A stretch of DNA of 64,000 bases from Nelumbo lutea (Eukaryota > Streptophyta > Magnoliopsida > Proteales > Nelumbonaceae). Shown piece by piece: positions 1-12,300 of the stretch (position 1 is the stretch's first letter; every line of letters begins with the position of its first letter). The position numbers were made by a program, and so were the translations under genes. Location: the NCBI GenBank assembly GCA_022828595.1, contig JAKGHH010000003.1, positions 11,222,934 to 11,286,933 on the forward strand, given 5' to 3'. The notes beneath the pieces are model-generated. The model was not told the origin of the DNA. It saw nothing but the letters and a program-made list of their open reading frames with translations, and ran no database searches.

Positions 1-605
1 TGACACTTATGCCATTCCTGCAATCTTGGCACCTTCAATGAAGCTTTTGTTTTCAGCACACACTAACATTTGTGTTAGTATTTCCATGCCAATGATAAAA
101 AGATTAGGAGAGAGAGGATCATCTTGTCTCAAGCCTCGATTCAATTTGAAATGCCCATAACCTTTACCTCCTAATTTAACAGAAAAAGTGGGAGTGGAGA
201 TACATTGATGGATGAATTGTATCCATTGGACATGAAAGCCCATTTTGTTAAGTGTTTCCTTGATGAAAAACCGACCCATTCTATCAAAAGCTTTGGACAT
301 GTCTAGGTTCAGAGCTATGAGATCCTTTCCCTTTTTTGATGTTTCATGAAGTTCAGTATCTCTTTGGTTAGTATAATGTTGTCTGTAATTTGCTTGTTCT
401 TGAGGAACCTAGATTGGAAAGGAGAGATGATCTCCTCAAGGAGAGGCTGCATTCTGGATACTAACTATTTGGAGATAATTTTGTAAAGTACATTACAAAG
501 ACTGATGGGTCTGAAATGTGAGATTTCCATCTGACCATGGGTCTTAGGAATGAAAGCGAGGCTTGTGTTGTTGATTTCCTTGGGAAGATACCTGGAAGAA
601 AAGAA
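1..605 (-). pseudogene. LINE (non-LTR retrotransposon) reverse transcriptase remnant
   Basis: Read on the minus strand, this stretch gives the usual blocks of a plant L1-type reverse transcriptase in order: IPKTHGQMEISHFRPISL, LCNVLYKIISK, LLEEIISPFQSRF, DNIILTKEI, DMSKAFDR and GLRQDDPLSPNLF. The last is the family's template-grip block, usually GLRQGDPLSP. The copy is dead: a stop follows the IISK block near 475, and the frame shifts near 330. It ends abruptly near 605, and the window edge cuts it before the catalytic YADD box. The family is secure; the subfamily is not. Confidence 0.85.
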
Positions 606-1139
606 GTGCAACACCAAATGCCCATAATTTTTTAACTCATTGGAGTTTGTTGGTCATAAAATTATATAAGTGACATGTTGAATTTCCTAATACAGACGAT
701 GTGAGCTCCATACATACACTGAGTTGCATATGGGTTTGAAGTCCTCTTGCAGCATTGATGCAAAAAGTAAATGTGGGTGGCAATGTTTTTGAACTGTAAT
801 TGACCTGGATGGTTGGACCATTAGGCCCGAAAACCGTTTAAACAATTGGTACTATTTTACCCCAAACCTGGTCTCTGATCAAAAACCGTTGAATTGGTAA
901 ATGACCCGTTGATTCGAGAAGTCAAACTATCGACATATTCAACGGTATTGGACTTTTTTATTTTATTTTATTTTATTTTTGTTGAAATGGGCCATCCATT
1001 CAATCCGGATGAGGCCAGAACGATTCCAGTGGTAGGTTTTTAAAACCCTGGTGGGATGGTGCTTCCTACCGGATGGGCTGCGGCATTGAAATGATAATAC
1101 AAAATTATTGGGGTATATTGTACATGGGATGTGCTCGTA
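606..1139. other. Intergenic, nothing recognised
   Basis: AT-rich sequence between two LINE remnants. I see no coding potential, RNA gene or clear repeat boundary beyond a short TTTTA run near 957-980. Confidence 0.5.
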
Positions 1140-1441
1140 ATGTTGCACCAAGCCAATCAGAAGGAATTGAAGCTTTGGCTTTCAAAGGAAGAGCTTCTTT
1201 TTGCTAAGCAATTGGGTCTAAATTCCATTTCTCTAGGAGACATGCCAAAGTGAGTTAACATCTTGTTAAACCCTACTCTAGAGGTTCCATGACATATTCA
1301 TCATATTGTTGTTAGTGTAGGAGCTTCCTGCATGATTTTAAGCTCTCTATTTTTTTCATTCATCATACAGGCAATGTTGTTGTCGACCATTTAGCCAAGC
1401 ATGATGTCTTTATTCTAGACAAAAAAAAAAAAAAAAAAAAA
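1140..1441 (+). pseudogene. LINE 3' end: RNase H remnant with poly(A) tail
   Basis: On the plus strand, broken frames give EELLFAKQLGLNSISL and, further on, GNVVVDHLAKHDVF. These resemble the RNase H domain at the C-terminus of plant LINE polyproteins, which typically ends in an ADHLAKHA-like motif. A run of about 20 A residues follows directly (1422-1441), as expected for the 3' end of a retroposed LINE copy. Several stops and frame changes show it is inactive. It lies in the opposite orientation to the reverse transcriptase remnant upstream, so the two come from different insertions or a rearrangement. Confidence 0.6.
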
Positions 1442-2159
1442 GATCAACTCAAAACGCTTGAAATAGAAAAATCTTTCTCGTACAAATTTGTATTGATGAA
1501 TACGAAATACAACAGCAATACAACACCACCCTCTTCATTGGATCCTACAGGTCTAACGTACGCACTACCCTGCATCTCCGGTCAAATAAACTCTAAGGCT
1601 GTATTTGGTGACATAGAAAATAAGAAAGAAAGAAGGAGAAAGCTGAGGGTTTCGTTACCTTTTTTTTTTTTTTCAACTCTATTCTACCTCTTATATTCTA
1701 TCAAACCAAACATAGCCTAATTATAATACCATAATGTTCGGTCAAGGAATGAAGGATTGAAAAGAGCTGTTCAAGTGTGGCCCAGGGCTCTGTGGATATT
1801 CAGGTTTAGGCAGGGCCACTTGGACGAGAAACGCCAAAAGTACGATCATATCCATATTCCATACTTACCACTCTTCTCTAGTCTACAGTCTACAGTTTAT
1901 AGGGTTGTTGAGTTCCCACTTCCCCGGAAAAAGCCCACAGTTCAAGAAGACGGAGGATCACAGCACCCGAATGCTCAGTGCCGGGCCCCTAATTTATAAT
2001 TTGTATAAACTGAATTACCGGCTGATTCCAACGATTAATGCTGTTACAGTGTTTCGATCATTTAACAAATACTGAAATCGGATTTCTTTGAAGTTTCAAG
2101 AGCTGATTTTCTTAAGGATGGCGTTGCAGATCTAGATCTATCTATTCGTTTCTTTTTCA

Positions 2160-2162
<3 letters not shown>

Positions 2163-2192
<30 letters not shown>
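2163..2192. repeat. (TC)n microsatellite
   Basis: An uninterrupted TC dinucleotide run of about 15 units. Confidence 0.95.
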
Positions 2193-2198
<6 letters not shown>

Positions 2199-2689
2199 TC
2201 AAAGACTGAATTGAAGTTGAAGGTTTTAAATTTTGATTCCATAGCTCTTTTTCCGTAACTGTTCTTGCGGCCGAATTTCAAAAATAGATTAATCGTAAAG
2301 TCTATATAGCCGATCTTGTTTGAAAACTGAATTCATAATCAAATCAGCCTGCTTTGTTATACCTACTTCATACACCAAAACCAGTAGAAAATAAACGACT
2401 GAAGTTTAGAATCTTTTCTTCTTTTCCTTTTATTTAATTCTTTTCTCGTTCACCATGACATGAAAGATTGTGGGTTGTCTATCCATCTTTACTTTATTGA
2501 TCCAGATCGGAATCGTGGATTATGTTTCCAACGATTCTCTAATCTCATCGAAGACCAAACCACAGCTGAAGGCTGAAGAGAGTTAGACAGGAGAGGCGGC
2601 AAAAGACCGAGAGAAGTGGAAGCGACTTGCCACAAATCACTGGAAATCCACTCAGAAAAAGCAATATGGCCGAACAACTGCATACGTAA

Positions 2690-2712
2690 CTCTCTCTCTC
2701 TCTCTCTCTCCT
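2690..2712. repeat. (CT)n microsatellite
   Basis: A CT dinucleotide run of about 11 units. Confidence 0.9.
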
Positions 2713-4118
2713 CTTTCTTTTTTAAAGGTGATAGGTTTACTCTGTGTCATGTTTTGTTTGTCTGTAGGCGCTTGTGCTTATCTCCTCTGTTTCCTTCTCT
2801 TTCCAGAGATTTCTTTGATGCACGATCCCGCTATCTCCATCTCCACAAATTCTCCTTTTGAATCGAAAACAACAGGGAAAAGGACTTCTCAATTTTTCAT
2901 CTACTCGTAACATACCACACTGTATATACGCAAGGTACGATGAATTGACTTCATTGAACTAGATTAACTCGTTCATAGTTCCAGCAAACTCGAAACTCCA
3001 CTTTTTATCTAGAAAAAAAGAAGCTACTTTTGTAAAATCATCACAGTTTCAGACTTTTATTAGACTAAAAACTGCAACTGCAAGTTGATTGCATATCATC
3101 ATCTGCAAAGGGCAGTTAGGGAAGTAGCTGGTCTATATTCTTTCTGTTTCCTTTTTACCTCAATGGGATCCATAGAACATGGGCTTCCATTTGATTTGTT
3201 TATTATACTCTTTAAATCAATGCTGTTAGAGACCCTGAACAGTCCCACGTGTCAAGCAATTGTAAATTAAGGGACAAGCACGTGTGGACTGGAACTGGAT
3301 TCCATTCAATTTGAGAGGTTCAGGTTTGAGACCTACACATATTCATTGAATTTTTGAATAATTTTGATCCTTAATCACATAAACGTCCATGTGCTGGGCA
3401 GGCAATGGGTTGTGAGGTCTTGAATTCAGTTTCTTTTAATTATCCTTTTCTTGATCACTTACTTTCAGATTCCTGGGTATTACTGGTACTTGTAAAGCAG
3501 CTGCCTTATTGTATAATTCTTTTAGTTTGCTTAGTTGCACCATGTTTGGACACCAGGACTAGGCCATGTGAGTGGAAATGATTTTATAGTGGAATTTGAA
3601 TGCACGATGTCTTAATCTACAGTAGTGTCGTTTATGACTATATTAAGACAAAATGGAATTAAGTTCATTGCTTCAAAACCTGCCCAAGATATCACTAGCT
3701 AAGAATGGAGAATAACAATATAAGCTAGCATGGCATTGCATTGCAAGCTTGCTGTTGTTGTAGCTGCTTGATAATGACTGAATTCGTTGAACTGATTGAC
3801 TTATTGGTTGACTGAGGACTTCTTAGAGCGGGATGAGTAGAAGAAATTAGATTGGAGGGTCTTGGTGCCGAATGATGTATATGACATGTGAAGATGACAG
3901 TCATACAAAGTCAGGTTTTGCTTCTACAATCCTAGAATCGGTTACATAGGAATTTTACTATTATTTATAAGTCTTTAAATAAGTCCTTTTCGGTCTTTTT
4001 TTTTTAACTTTGGGTAAGATCTATTATGTTTAGTAATTTTGCTATTTAAAAAAAAATTGAAGTTTGAGTTAAGATCCATAATTAGGTTTATAATAATTGA
4101 GTTGGGTTAACTTACTAA

Positions 4119-4390
4119 GGCCCTGTTTGCTTCTTAGGAATAGAGATCTGGAATCGGAATCAGAATGGACTATTCAGACTCCAGCTGTTTGGTTGGGCCC
4201 AATCAGAATCTCATTTCCATTTCCGACATTTTCCTATTTGAGGGAATGACCATTTTCTGCCCCTCCCTTGGGAATGAAATATCATTCCCACTGATTGTAA
4301 TTCCCATTCCTATTTCTGTCTGGATCAAAGACCATGGGAATAGCCTACTTCAATTCCAATTCCGATTTTAACTGCGAACCAAATAGATCC
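4119..4390. mobile_element. Harbinger/Tourist-type MITE with TAA target duplication
   Basis: The 272-bp segment begins GGCCCTGTTTGCTTC and ends GCGAACCAAATAGATCC, which are imperfect inverted repeats. It is flanked on both sides by TAA (4116-4118 and 4391-4393). A 3-bp TAA/TTA duplication with a GGCCCTGTTTGG-like terminus is the signature of PIF/Harbinger MITEs. The interior is rich in GGAAT/ATTCC steps and resembles the element at 45414-45734, so the two are probably one family. It has no coding capacity. Confidence 0.75.
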
Positions 4391-6142
4391 TAAATAATTC
4401 AGTTTGCTACTGAGATTTCTCTCAAAGATATTGTATTCCGATTCCATTCCTGCTACTTCATTTATTAAAAGGGATTGTATCGTTTACCTATTAAAACACG
4501 TCCTTTTATGTCTTGACTCTTCTTTTGTTTTAATTTAGTAAATTAATATCAATGATTAAAATATTGATATGATAGGTCATTATTGATACATCTAGACATG
4601 AATGGATAGATCAATACATGCACATTTTCAAAGGTTTAAGACTTTAGGATGATAGATCTCATCCCTATAAAGGTTTAAAACTTCAGGATGACAGATCTCA
4701 TCCCTATAATTCTTATAAATGAATAAAAAATAAAAATTAAAACATACAGTATCAATTATATTGACTAATATAATGGCATGTATCATTTACAAATACAAGT
4801 AAAGATAAAAAGGTAAAAAGATGATAAAGGCATTTAAGTTTTGAAATTTTCTATTTTTTAAATATCTTGACTCGGTGATTTTATAAAAAAAAATCTATGA
4901 TGTAAAAAAGATATGAGAAATTTTTACTAATCAAAATTCATCATAATACCAGTTGATTTAGTCCTCAAAATTTAAAATTTTTCGACAATCTCCATCTGTG
5001 ACCACACTATGAATTTGTAATACCATTAAAATATTCTGAAATAAGTATCGGCATTATATATAGTAAAGATGAAGAGGTTGATCAAATCCTAAAACCAATA
5101 TCAGTTTCAACAAAATACACATAAATAATTGGGGGAAGCATGCAAACCCCTATGGCTGAGACTTGTCCACGTCCCCAAGTGGGGTCGTATTTAAACCGGG
5201 CTGACACCCTGAACCAAGGTTGACATTATAGCCTTAGGTGGTGGTGCGCCTGCAAAATTTAGGATTCTTGCGATCATTTGTCCAGATTTCAAAGATTCGG
5301 AACTTAATTCGGGACTCCTCAGAGGTGCAACTGCAGCTGTACCCAATATCATTGGTGGAGGCTCCATCCGAAAAGTCTAAATTGGTTTGGTCGATTAGGA
5401 ATCATGTCAATCTCAGGGGCAATTTTACTCAACTCACTAAACCACCAAGGCCTACCGACGTACCCTTGCTGATCTGAGTCCACCCGTTCGAGTCATCAAA
5501 TTATTTGTTTCTCATGATTTCTGCTGCAATACACAAGTAATCTGGTCAATAATACCAAGTGTTCTGTTCAACTTCAAAAAAATAAAAAAGAAGGGGGGTT
5601 TTTACCGTTCAGTCCACCTCTGAAATACTAGCTCCCGTTTTGCCTACACGTTTTCAGAGCACTTGGCTAACCGTTTCAAAAGTTAAAACACTTCAAAAAA
5701 AGAAAAGGGAAGTGTTCTGCTCAACTACTGAGGTGTCAGCGTTAGACGTTAAAAGTTAAAACAATTAAACAAAGCTCCCGTTTTGCCTACTCGTTTTCAG
5801 AGCACTTGGCTAACCTTTTCAGTTTTTCCTTCTTTCTCGCAGAGCCAAGTGGAGAAAGAAAAAACCGACGAGAGAAGAAAAGCTAAAAAAAGGGAGAGAG
5901 AAAAGAGAACCAAACAACTGAACAAGTGACGAAGGACCGAGGGCCGGGCAGCTGAAACAAGAATTGGCGAACGCACAAACCCAACAACTACAAAACAAAC
6001 TTTTCTCACCCTACCGCACGCGCGCTCTTCCACGCAACCAAAAAATACTTTCTTAGAATCGTCTTCTTTTAATCCAACCACCCTCGACGTTTCAAAGCTC
6101 GCTTTCTGTATTTGCTTGTGGACTTTCGTGTTTGCTATTCAG
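4391..6142. other. Intergenic and presumed upstream region of the potassium transporter gene
   Basis: AT-rich DNA with no recognised gene. It contains a 39-bp imperfect tandem duplication at about 4630-4707 and a larger imperfect duplication near 5557-5815 (listed separately). The last few hundred bases probably hold the promoter and 5' leader of the downstream KUP gene, but I could not place a TATA box or start site with confidence. Confidence 0.45.
5557..5815. repeat. Imperfect direct duplication upstream of KUP gene
   Basis: A block of about 45 bp beginning AGCTCCCGTTTTGCCTAC at 5630 recurs almost unchanged at 5773. A preceding AAGTGTTCTG block at 5557 recurs at 5710. The two offsets differ (143 and 153), so indels separate the copies. 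The duplication sits about 600 bp upstream of the KUP start codon. Confidence 0.7.
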
Positions 6143-6217
6143 ATGTCGCCATTGATGGTTGTTCAACTGCAATTTATAATCCTAAACAATAATCCGGTTG
6201 CTCTGTATTCATTTTAA
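6143..6217 (+). other. Possible upstream ORF in the KUP 5' leader (24 codons)
   Basis: An ATG at 6143 opens 24 codons ending in TAA at 6215-6217, upstream of the KUP start at 6344. Whether it lies in the mature leader depends on the transcription start, which is not visible. It resembles no known conserved peptide that I recognise. Confidence 0.3.
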
Positions 6218-6311
6218 AACTTCATTTTTTTTGCATTTTCGAAGTGTTCTTATTAGGAAGGTCTTTTCTTTACCTGAGTCTTCTTCGTGCTCTTCAAGTT
6301 TGAAGTAGAAA

Positions 6312-6332
6312 ATGGATTTGTTTGGAGTTTGA
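6312..6332 (+). other. Minimal upstream ORF in the KUP 5' leader (6 codons)
   Basis: ATG at 6312 reads MDLFGV and stops at TGA, 11 bases before the main start codon. Its first three residues match the start of the main protein (MDL), so this may be a duplicated start context. At this distance, ribosomes translating it would probably reinitiate poorly at 6344, but that is inference. Confidence 0.4.
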
Positions 6333-6343
6333 GTTTGCCTGCC

Positions 6344-9300
6344 ATGGATTTGGAAAGTGGGGTTTATGGGAACCCTGTCAAGGTGAGATTGGTTTTTGCT
6401 AATATGCGCCAGTGCGGTGTTTTAGAGCGTCGTGTAGTCCCACTTTTCTGATCGGAGTAATTTTGTTGTTTGTTGTGATTGCAGAAACAATCGTGGAGGA
6501 CTATTTTGACTCTGGCTTATCAGAGCTTGGGCGTTGTTTATGGGGATTTGAGCACATCTCCTCTCTACGTTTACAGGAGTACATTTGCGGAGGACATTCA
6601 GCACTCAGAGACAAACGAGGAGATTTATGGGGTGTTGTCTTTCGTGTTCTGGACTCTTACTTTGGTACCGCTGCTCAAATATGTATTCATCGTGCTCCGA
6701 GCAGACGATAACGGCGAAGGTGGGACTTTTGCGCTGTATTCATTGCTGTGCCGGCACGCCAGAGTCAGCTTCTTGCCTAGTGGCCAGGTCGCAGATGAGG
6801 AGCTATCAACGTACAAGAAGGATGGCATTGCTCCGCCGGACACGAGTTACGGTTCGAAGTTAAAATCGACGCTAGAGAAGCACAGGGTGTTGCAGAGAGT
6901 GTTGCTTATTCTGGCTTTGATTGGAACATGCATGGTCATTGGTGACGGGGTCCTCACTCCTGCAATTTCTGGTACTACAAGTTTCTTTTTCTATTTCGGT
7001 TCCGTCTCTGTTTGAAAATTCGGGATCTCTGTTCATGGAATTTTTTAATGCTCTTGCTTGCAGTATTTTCTGCGGTGTCCGGCCTTGAGCTTTCGATGTC
7101 TAAGGAGCATCGCAAATGTAAGATCATTGAACTACCTTATATTTAAGATCTCTGCAATCACCTTTAAAAACGGCAGGCTACAGGTCCAACTTTGGCTGGA
7201 GTAGGCTTAGGGGATCGGTGTCCCTGTGTGAGAAATTGAGCTTCTTTTCTCTATTACAAGACGCTCAGTAAGGTTTTAATCTTTGAATAAGATCTGAAGA
7301 TGACAACAATTTCCCCCCTTCTAATAATTAATTTTTAACGTAGGGGAAGTTTATCCCTAAGCTAGACAGCCAGGGATCATTTACAGACGTCTATCTACAT
7401 GAAAAAAGAAAGTCTATACCAATCTCCAGAAACTAAAAACACTCCAAAAATCTTATCTGTCCTCTGCCAAGTAGATTCCTTTCCGAAGTTACAAAATTTA
7501 CCGCTGATTAACTTAATTTATCTTTGATGTGACCTATAGATCAGCAGGCCGAAGATTTGTATGTAATGTAGCAAAAACGTACTTTTTCTCTTATTGGTTA
7601 GCAAAAGCAATTTTTCAATCAATCTAGTTTAGTAAGGTCAAAGATCACTATCATCTTCCACAAAGTGGTTTATTGTGTCCTTCACCCTTCTAGCCAATTA
7701 ACATTGCAAAATCCATGGATTATAATTAAGGGATGCATGCTACAACAGACATTCCATCACAAAGGTGGGGTTGTGGAATTGACGAATTGAGTTTTGAGTT
7801 TATTAAATAGAACATCATGATTGATTGAGGACTGGAGACAACTTAGATACTTTTAACTTATATTGCATAGATAATTATTCATATCCATCCTCTTTTGCTT
7901 GCCTGAAGCATTTGGAGATAATTTAGGACTGTTTTTTAGGATTGGGTGGGTAGAAATGGAAAAGCCAGATGGAAATGAAAGATCACCCCCACCCTGGATT
8001 TCTCTTTCTGCCTAAACGAAGGAAGTGTGGTAAATTTTTGCCACTATCTGGATTCTGTGGCATTATTTTTTCAGAGCCAAATTGTGGCTTCAACAAAGTA
8101 GTGAATCCACTTTCTGTTTTTACCCCCTTCTTCCTTTTTTCTGCTCCAATCTAGGAAATGTCAGAGTTCAACTTCTTGTTCCCACTTTTTATTTGTTTAT
8201 TATTTATTATTTATCATTGAGAATAAATAAAGAGCAATCACACTGTTGATTGCCAATATAGAGTGCTCCCTTAACAAAAGTGGAATGTATTAGATTGTTA
8301 TAAATGGACATCTTTCTTGATTGTCTCTCTAAAGGGAAGTGCTTTTATCCAAGTTCAACTTATTGTTCCCACTTTTTGTTTGTTTATTATTTATTATTGA
8401 GAATAAACAAAGAGTAATAACTTTGTTGATTGCCAATAAAGAGTGCTCCCTTACCAAAAATGGAACGTATCAGGTTCTTATAAATGGACATCTTTCTTGA
8501 TTGTCTCTCTAAAGAGAAGTGCTTTTATCCAAGCCCAAGTGACTTATTCTACATGTCATAATCCTACTGCACTTATAGATGTGTATGTATTACATCAAAT
8601 TTTGTACACAACATATCATAAGAAGGATCTTTATTAGCCTCTGCCTACATAACGGTCTTGACCTTTGCAATCACATTCTTGAGAGGGCAGAGAGAGACTG
8701 TTGCCTTTTCACCATCTTATTCATTATGTTGTTCATTTTCCCTCTGATCATCATCATTATAACTCCTGTCATGTTAGTGATCAACTTATTTGTTGTAGTT
8801 TTCATCTTTTACTCCTTGTGAGCATCATAATGCTTCCTCTTCTGGATTATTTATATATTGGCTTGTTTCAATGCAACTCCCTTCTCCAACCATTCTGTTA
8901 CAATTCAAAAAAAAAAAAAAGTTCATGTCACTTTGACCTATCTGTTACTTTTTGATGTCACATTTTTGGCTCAAACCTGTGGTATACAAACATGGACTAT
9001 CTAACATTAGATGCCACAAGTTGATTTTTTTTTTTCCTTCTTATGTATGCATGCAAATGTACTCAAGTTTTCAACATCCAAACAACAAACATTTTTTTTT
9101 GCTTAATAAATGTAGTATTTATCCAGTTTCACCTGGATGAGTCATCCCACATATCTGTTACACTCTCAGTTGTTAATATTTCAGCTATCATGGTATTAAG
9201 ATTTTGAAAACTTTTATTTTTATTTTCTATCACCAAAAGCAACATTTGGTAGACATATTCTGGGACAGATTAGAAATCAAACTTATTGGTGCCTGTAAAC

Positions 9301-12300
9301 ATTTTAAAAACCACTTCAGTTTAATTAGCGGCACAAATTTGATAAATGTAAAGGCATGAATATAATGATATGCATACCTTTTCATGGAGAGTTAATGGAG
9401 CAGACTCCTGTCAAATGTGTATTACCTTTTGAGTTCTTTTGCAGCATTGCTATAACTTGTTTTAGTCTCAAAGTTCTTTGAACGGTTACAATTTCTTTGA
9501 TGTTAGCATTCCTCTCAAGAGCTCATGCATGGTAGATTTGGCCTATTCTAGAGTCATGCCCATTAGACTAAGAAATGCTGAAAATGGCCATATCTATTGC
9601 CTTTCCATCTGAACCTCATCAAAGTCATGCTTTTTCTTTTCTCTTATTTTTATTTTTAGCAACACTGAACCCTTTTTTTTTGCATGGTATGGTCCCCACT
9701 TATGTTGAACATTCATTTTTGTCTTAATTTGTACTCCTTGTTATTCCTTAGCCTTTTCAACTGTCTCAATATAGCTGGTACTTTAGTATTTTCTATCCTT
9801 TTATTTGCTACAGGTGGCAACTCCAACCCGTTTAACTACTATCAGATCTGGTTTCTAAACTAGACTTTAGAGAAATGTTCTATTAAGAAATGCAAATTTG
9901 GAGAGGCCAATATGATGTGTATCAGCAATGCTGTTTTTACCGTCTTTTGGAGTTTGTAGAGGGAAAGAAACTGTTGTTATATTCAAAGATGCATATTCTT
10001 TTGGAGTACCAGATTGTTCAAAAGATCCTTGAGCTTGAAAATAATGATGGGGCCAAGAAATTCAAGGATACTACTAGCTAACTGCTTACTTTTTCCTACC
10101 AGCAATTGGCTTCACCAATGGAAAAATTAGAAAACAGAGAAGAAAAAAGAAAAATGTAAAGATTCTCTCTGTTAAGGATTTTCTGTTATGGTCTTTTAGT
10201 GGTCCTTGTCTTGAGAAAGGACTGGCTGCATTATTTAAGGACAAGGACTGTTATGGACGCCTTCCTCGGGAAGACGTACCATCGCCGCCGGCAGCAACAG
10301 GCCCCAGGCCCACCGCCAGCAGTAACAAGGATTCAGTGATGTTCATCCTACCCAGTTCGGCAACAACAGCCTTATCTAGATTAGATTAGCTCATTTTGCT
10401 TGTTCTTATCTTATCTTCAGAGCCTACCGTCATGGGAGATCTGGAGCAGCTATCATCCAAGGTCCACAAACTGGAGCATAGGCTCATGGAAACCCGCGTG
10501 GAGGTTCGTGAGGTCAAAGACGATGTCCGGGAGCTGCGACGCTTGCTGGAATCGTATTTCTCTAACAAGGAGAGGGATCCAGAAGGGGCTGTAACCACAA
10601 GCAGTCGCCGATCAGACTTGACGGAGTCGTCCGGCGAACAGTAGATCGTCGCCCCGGTAGCCGCAGTCATCCCCAAGTACAGCAGGCTGGAATTCCCGTC
10701 GTACAACGGCAACGGAGACCCCTTAGGTTGGCTGTATCGCTGCGAGCAGTTTTTTCGGAATCAACGGACAGATGACCGGGATAAGGTAAATCGTTCTATA
10801 TTGCTAGAAGAGGATCGTGTTAAAGCAGAAACAGAACGTGCTAAGGCACCAGTAGATTTCACTACATTGCAGCTTCACAATTTGATGTATGAGAATTCAT
10901 TTTGGGAAAGCCATAAAGGTGCACAAAGATTTCAAGTCAAAGTATCCGGATATTGAACTTGTGCCTGAGGAAGAGTTTTTCAGTTCAGCCCCTCAAGATA
11001 TTAAGGGATCTGTACTATCAAAAGACAGTGCACATGATCTGATGCTAAGGTGGCTTAATTTTGAGCTTTTCCGGCGAAAAGAACTCTGCAAACTTCATGA
11101 GAAACTAGAGCAACACAAGAAAAGCCTTATGGAGACCATTGCACACCGAAAGAAGTTCCTTTCAAGTCTCCCAAAATCTCTGAAGAAAGCATCCTTGCTT
11201 GTCCAACACCAACTAGGGGTTCTGCATACAAAGAAATTAAGGCAGCATAATTTAGCAGAATTACTGCCACCTCCACTCTATGTGATTTACAGCAAGGCTG
11301 TAAGGGAAGCCATGTGCTTTCTGATGGATCCTCAGCTTGGAAAGAAGCTAAGTTATGTCCAGTTTCCACAGAGGTTCGACGGTATTGATCGCCACGATAG
11401 ATATGCTAATCGCAATATAGTGTTCCTTGATATCAACAAGAAAGGCTTGGATGGGATCCAAGGACCAGTCTACGTTGGAATTGGTTGTGTCTTGAACAGG
11501 CAAGCATTGTATGGCTATGACCCACCAGTGTCTGAAAAGAGACCAAAGATGACTTGTGATTGCTGGCCTTCTTGGTGTTGTTGTTGTTATGGTGGATCAA
11601 GGAAAAAGTTGAAATCAAAGAAGGGAGAAAGAAGTTTGTTTGGAGGGTTTGACAGCAAGAAGACGAAAGTGATGGCAAAGGACTATTCCAAGAAAGGCTT
11701 TGCCCCTATCCTTGATCTTGAAGAGATTGAAGAAGGGCTTGAAGGATACGATGAGCTAGAGAAATCATCTCTCATGTCTCAGAAAAACTTTGAGAAGAGG
11801 TTTGGACAATCACTTGTCTTCATTGCTTCAACACTTATGGAAGAAGGTGGTCTTCCTGAGGGTACCAACAACACAACCCTCATTAAGGAGGCTATTCATG
11901 TTATTAGCTGTGGCTATGAAGAGAAAACTGAATGGGGAAAAGAGCTTGGATGGATTTATGGCTTAGTCACAGAAGACATATTGACAGGGTTCAAGATGCA
12001 CTGCAGAGGATGGAAGTTAGTGTATTGTGTTCCTAAACTAGCTGCATTTAAATCTTTCAATCGTCTGCACCAAGTTCTCAGGTGGGCTCTTGGATCAGTT
12101 GAGATATTCCTTAGTCGCCATTGCCCTTTATGGTATGGCTATGGAGGAAAACTAAAATGGTTAGAGAAGTTGGCCTATACTAACACCATTGTTTACCCTT
12201 TAACTTCCATTCCTTTGCTTGCCTACTGCATCATTCCTACTGTCTGTCTTCTCACTGGAAAGTTCATCATTCCCACTCTGAATAATCTTGCTAGCATATG

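Larger units (their letters stand above)
1442..4118. other. Intergenic region with two TC microsatellites
   Basis: No protein family could be recognised in any frame. The only clear structures are two dinucleotide repeats, listed separately, and scattered T-rich runs. Short open frames here have no family resemblance and are treated as chance. Confidence 0.5.
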
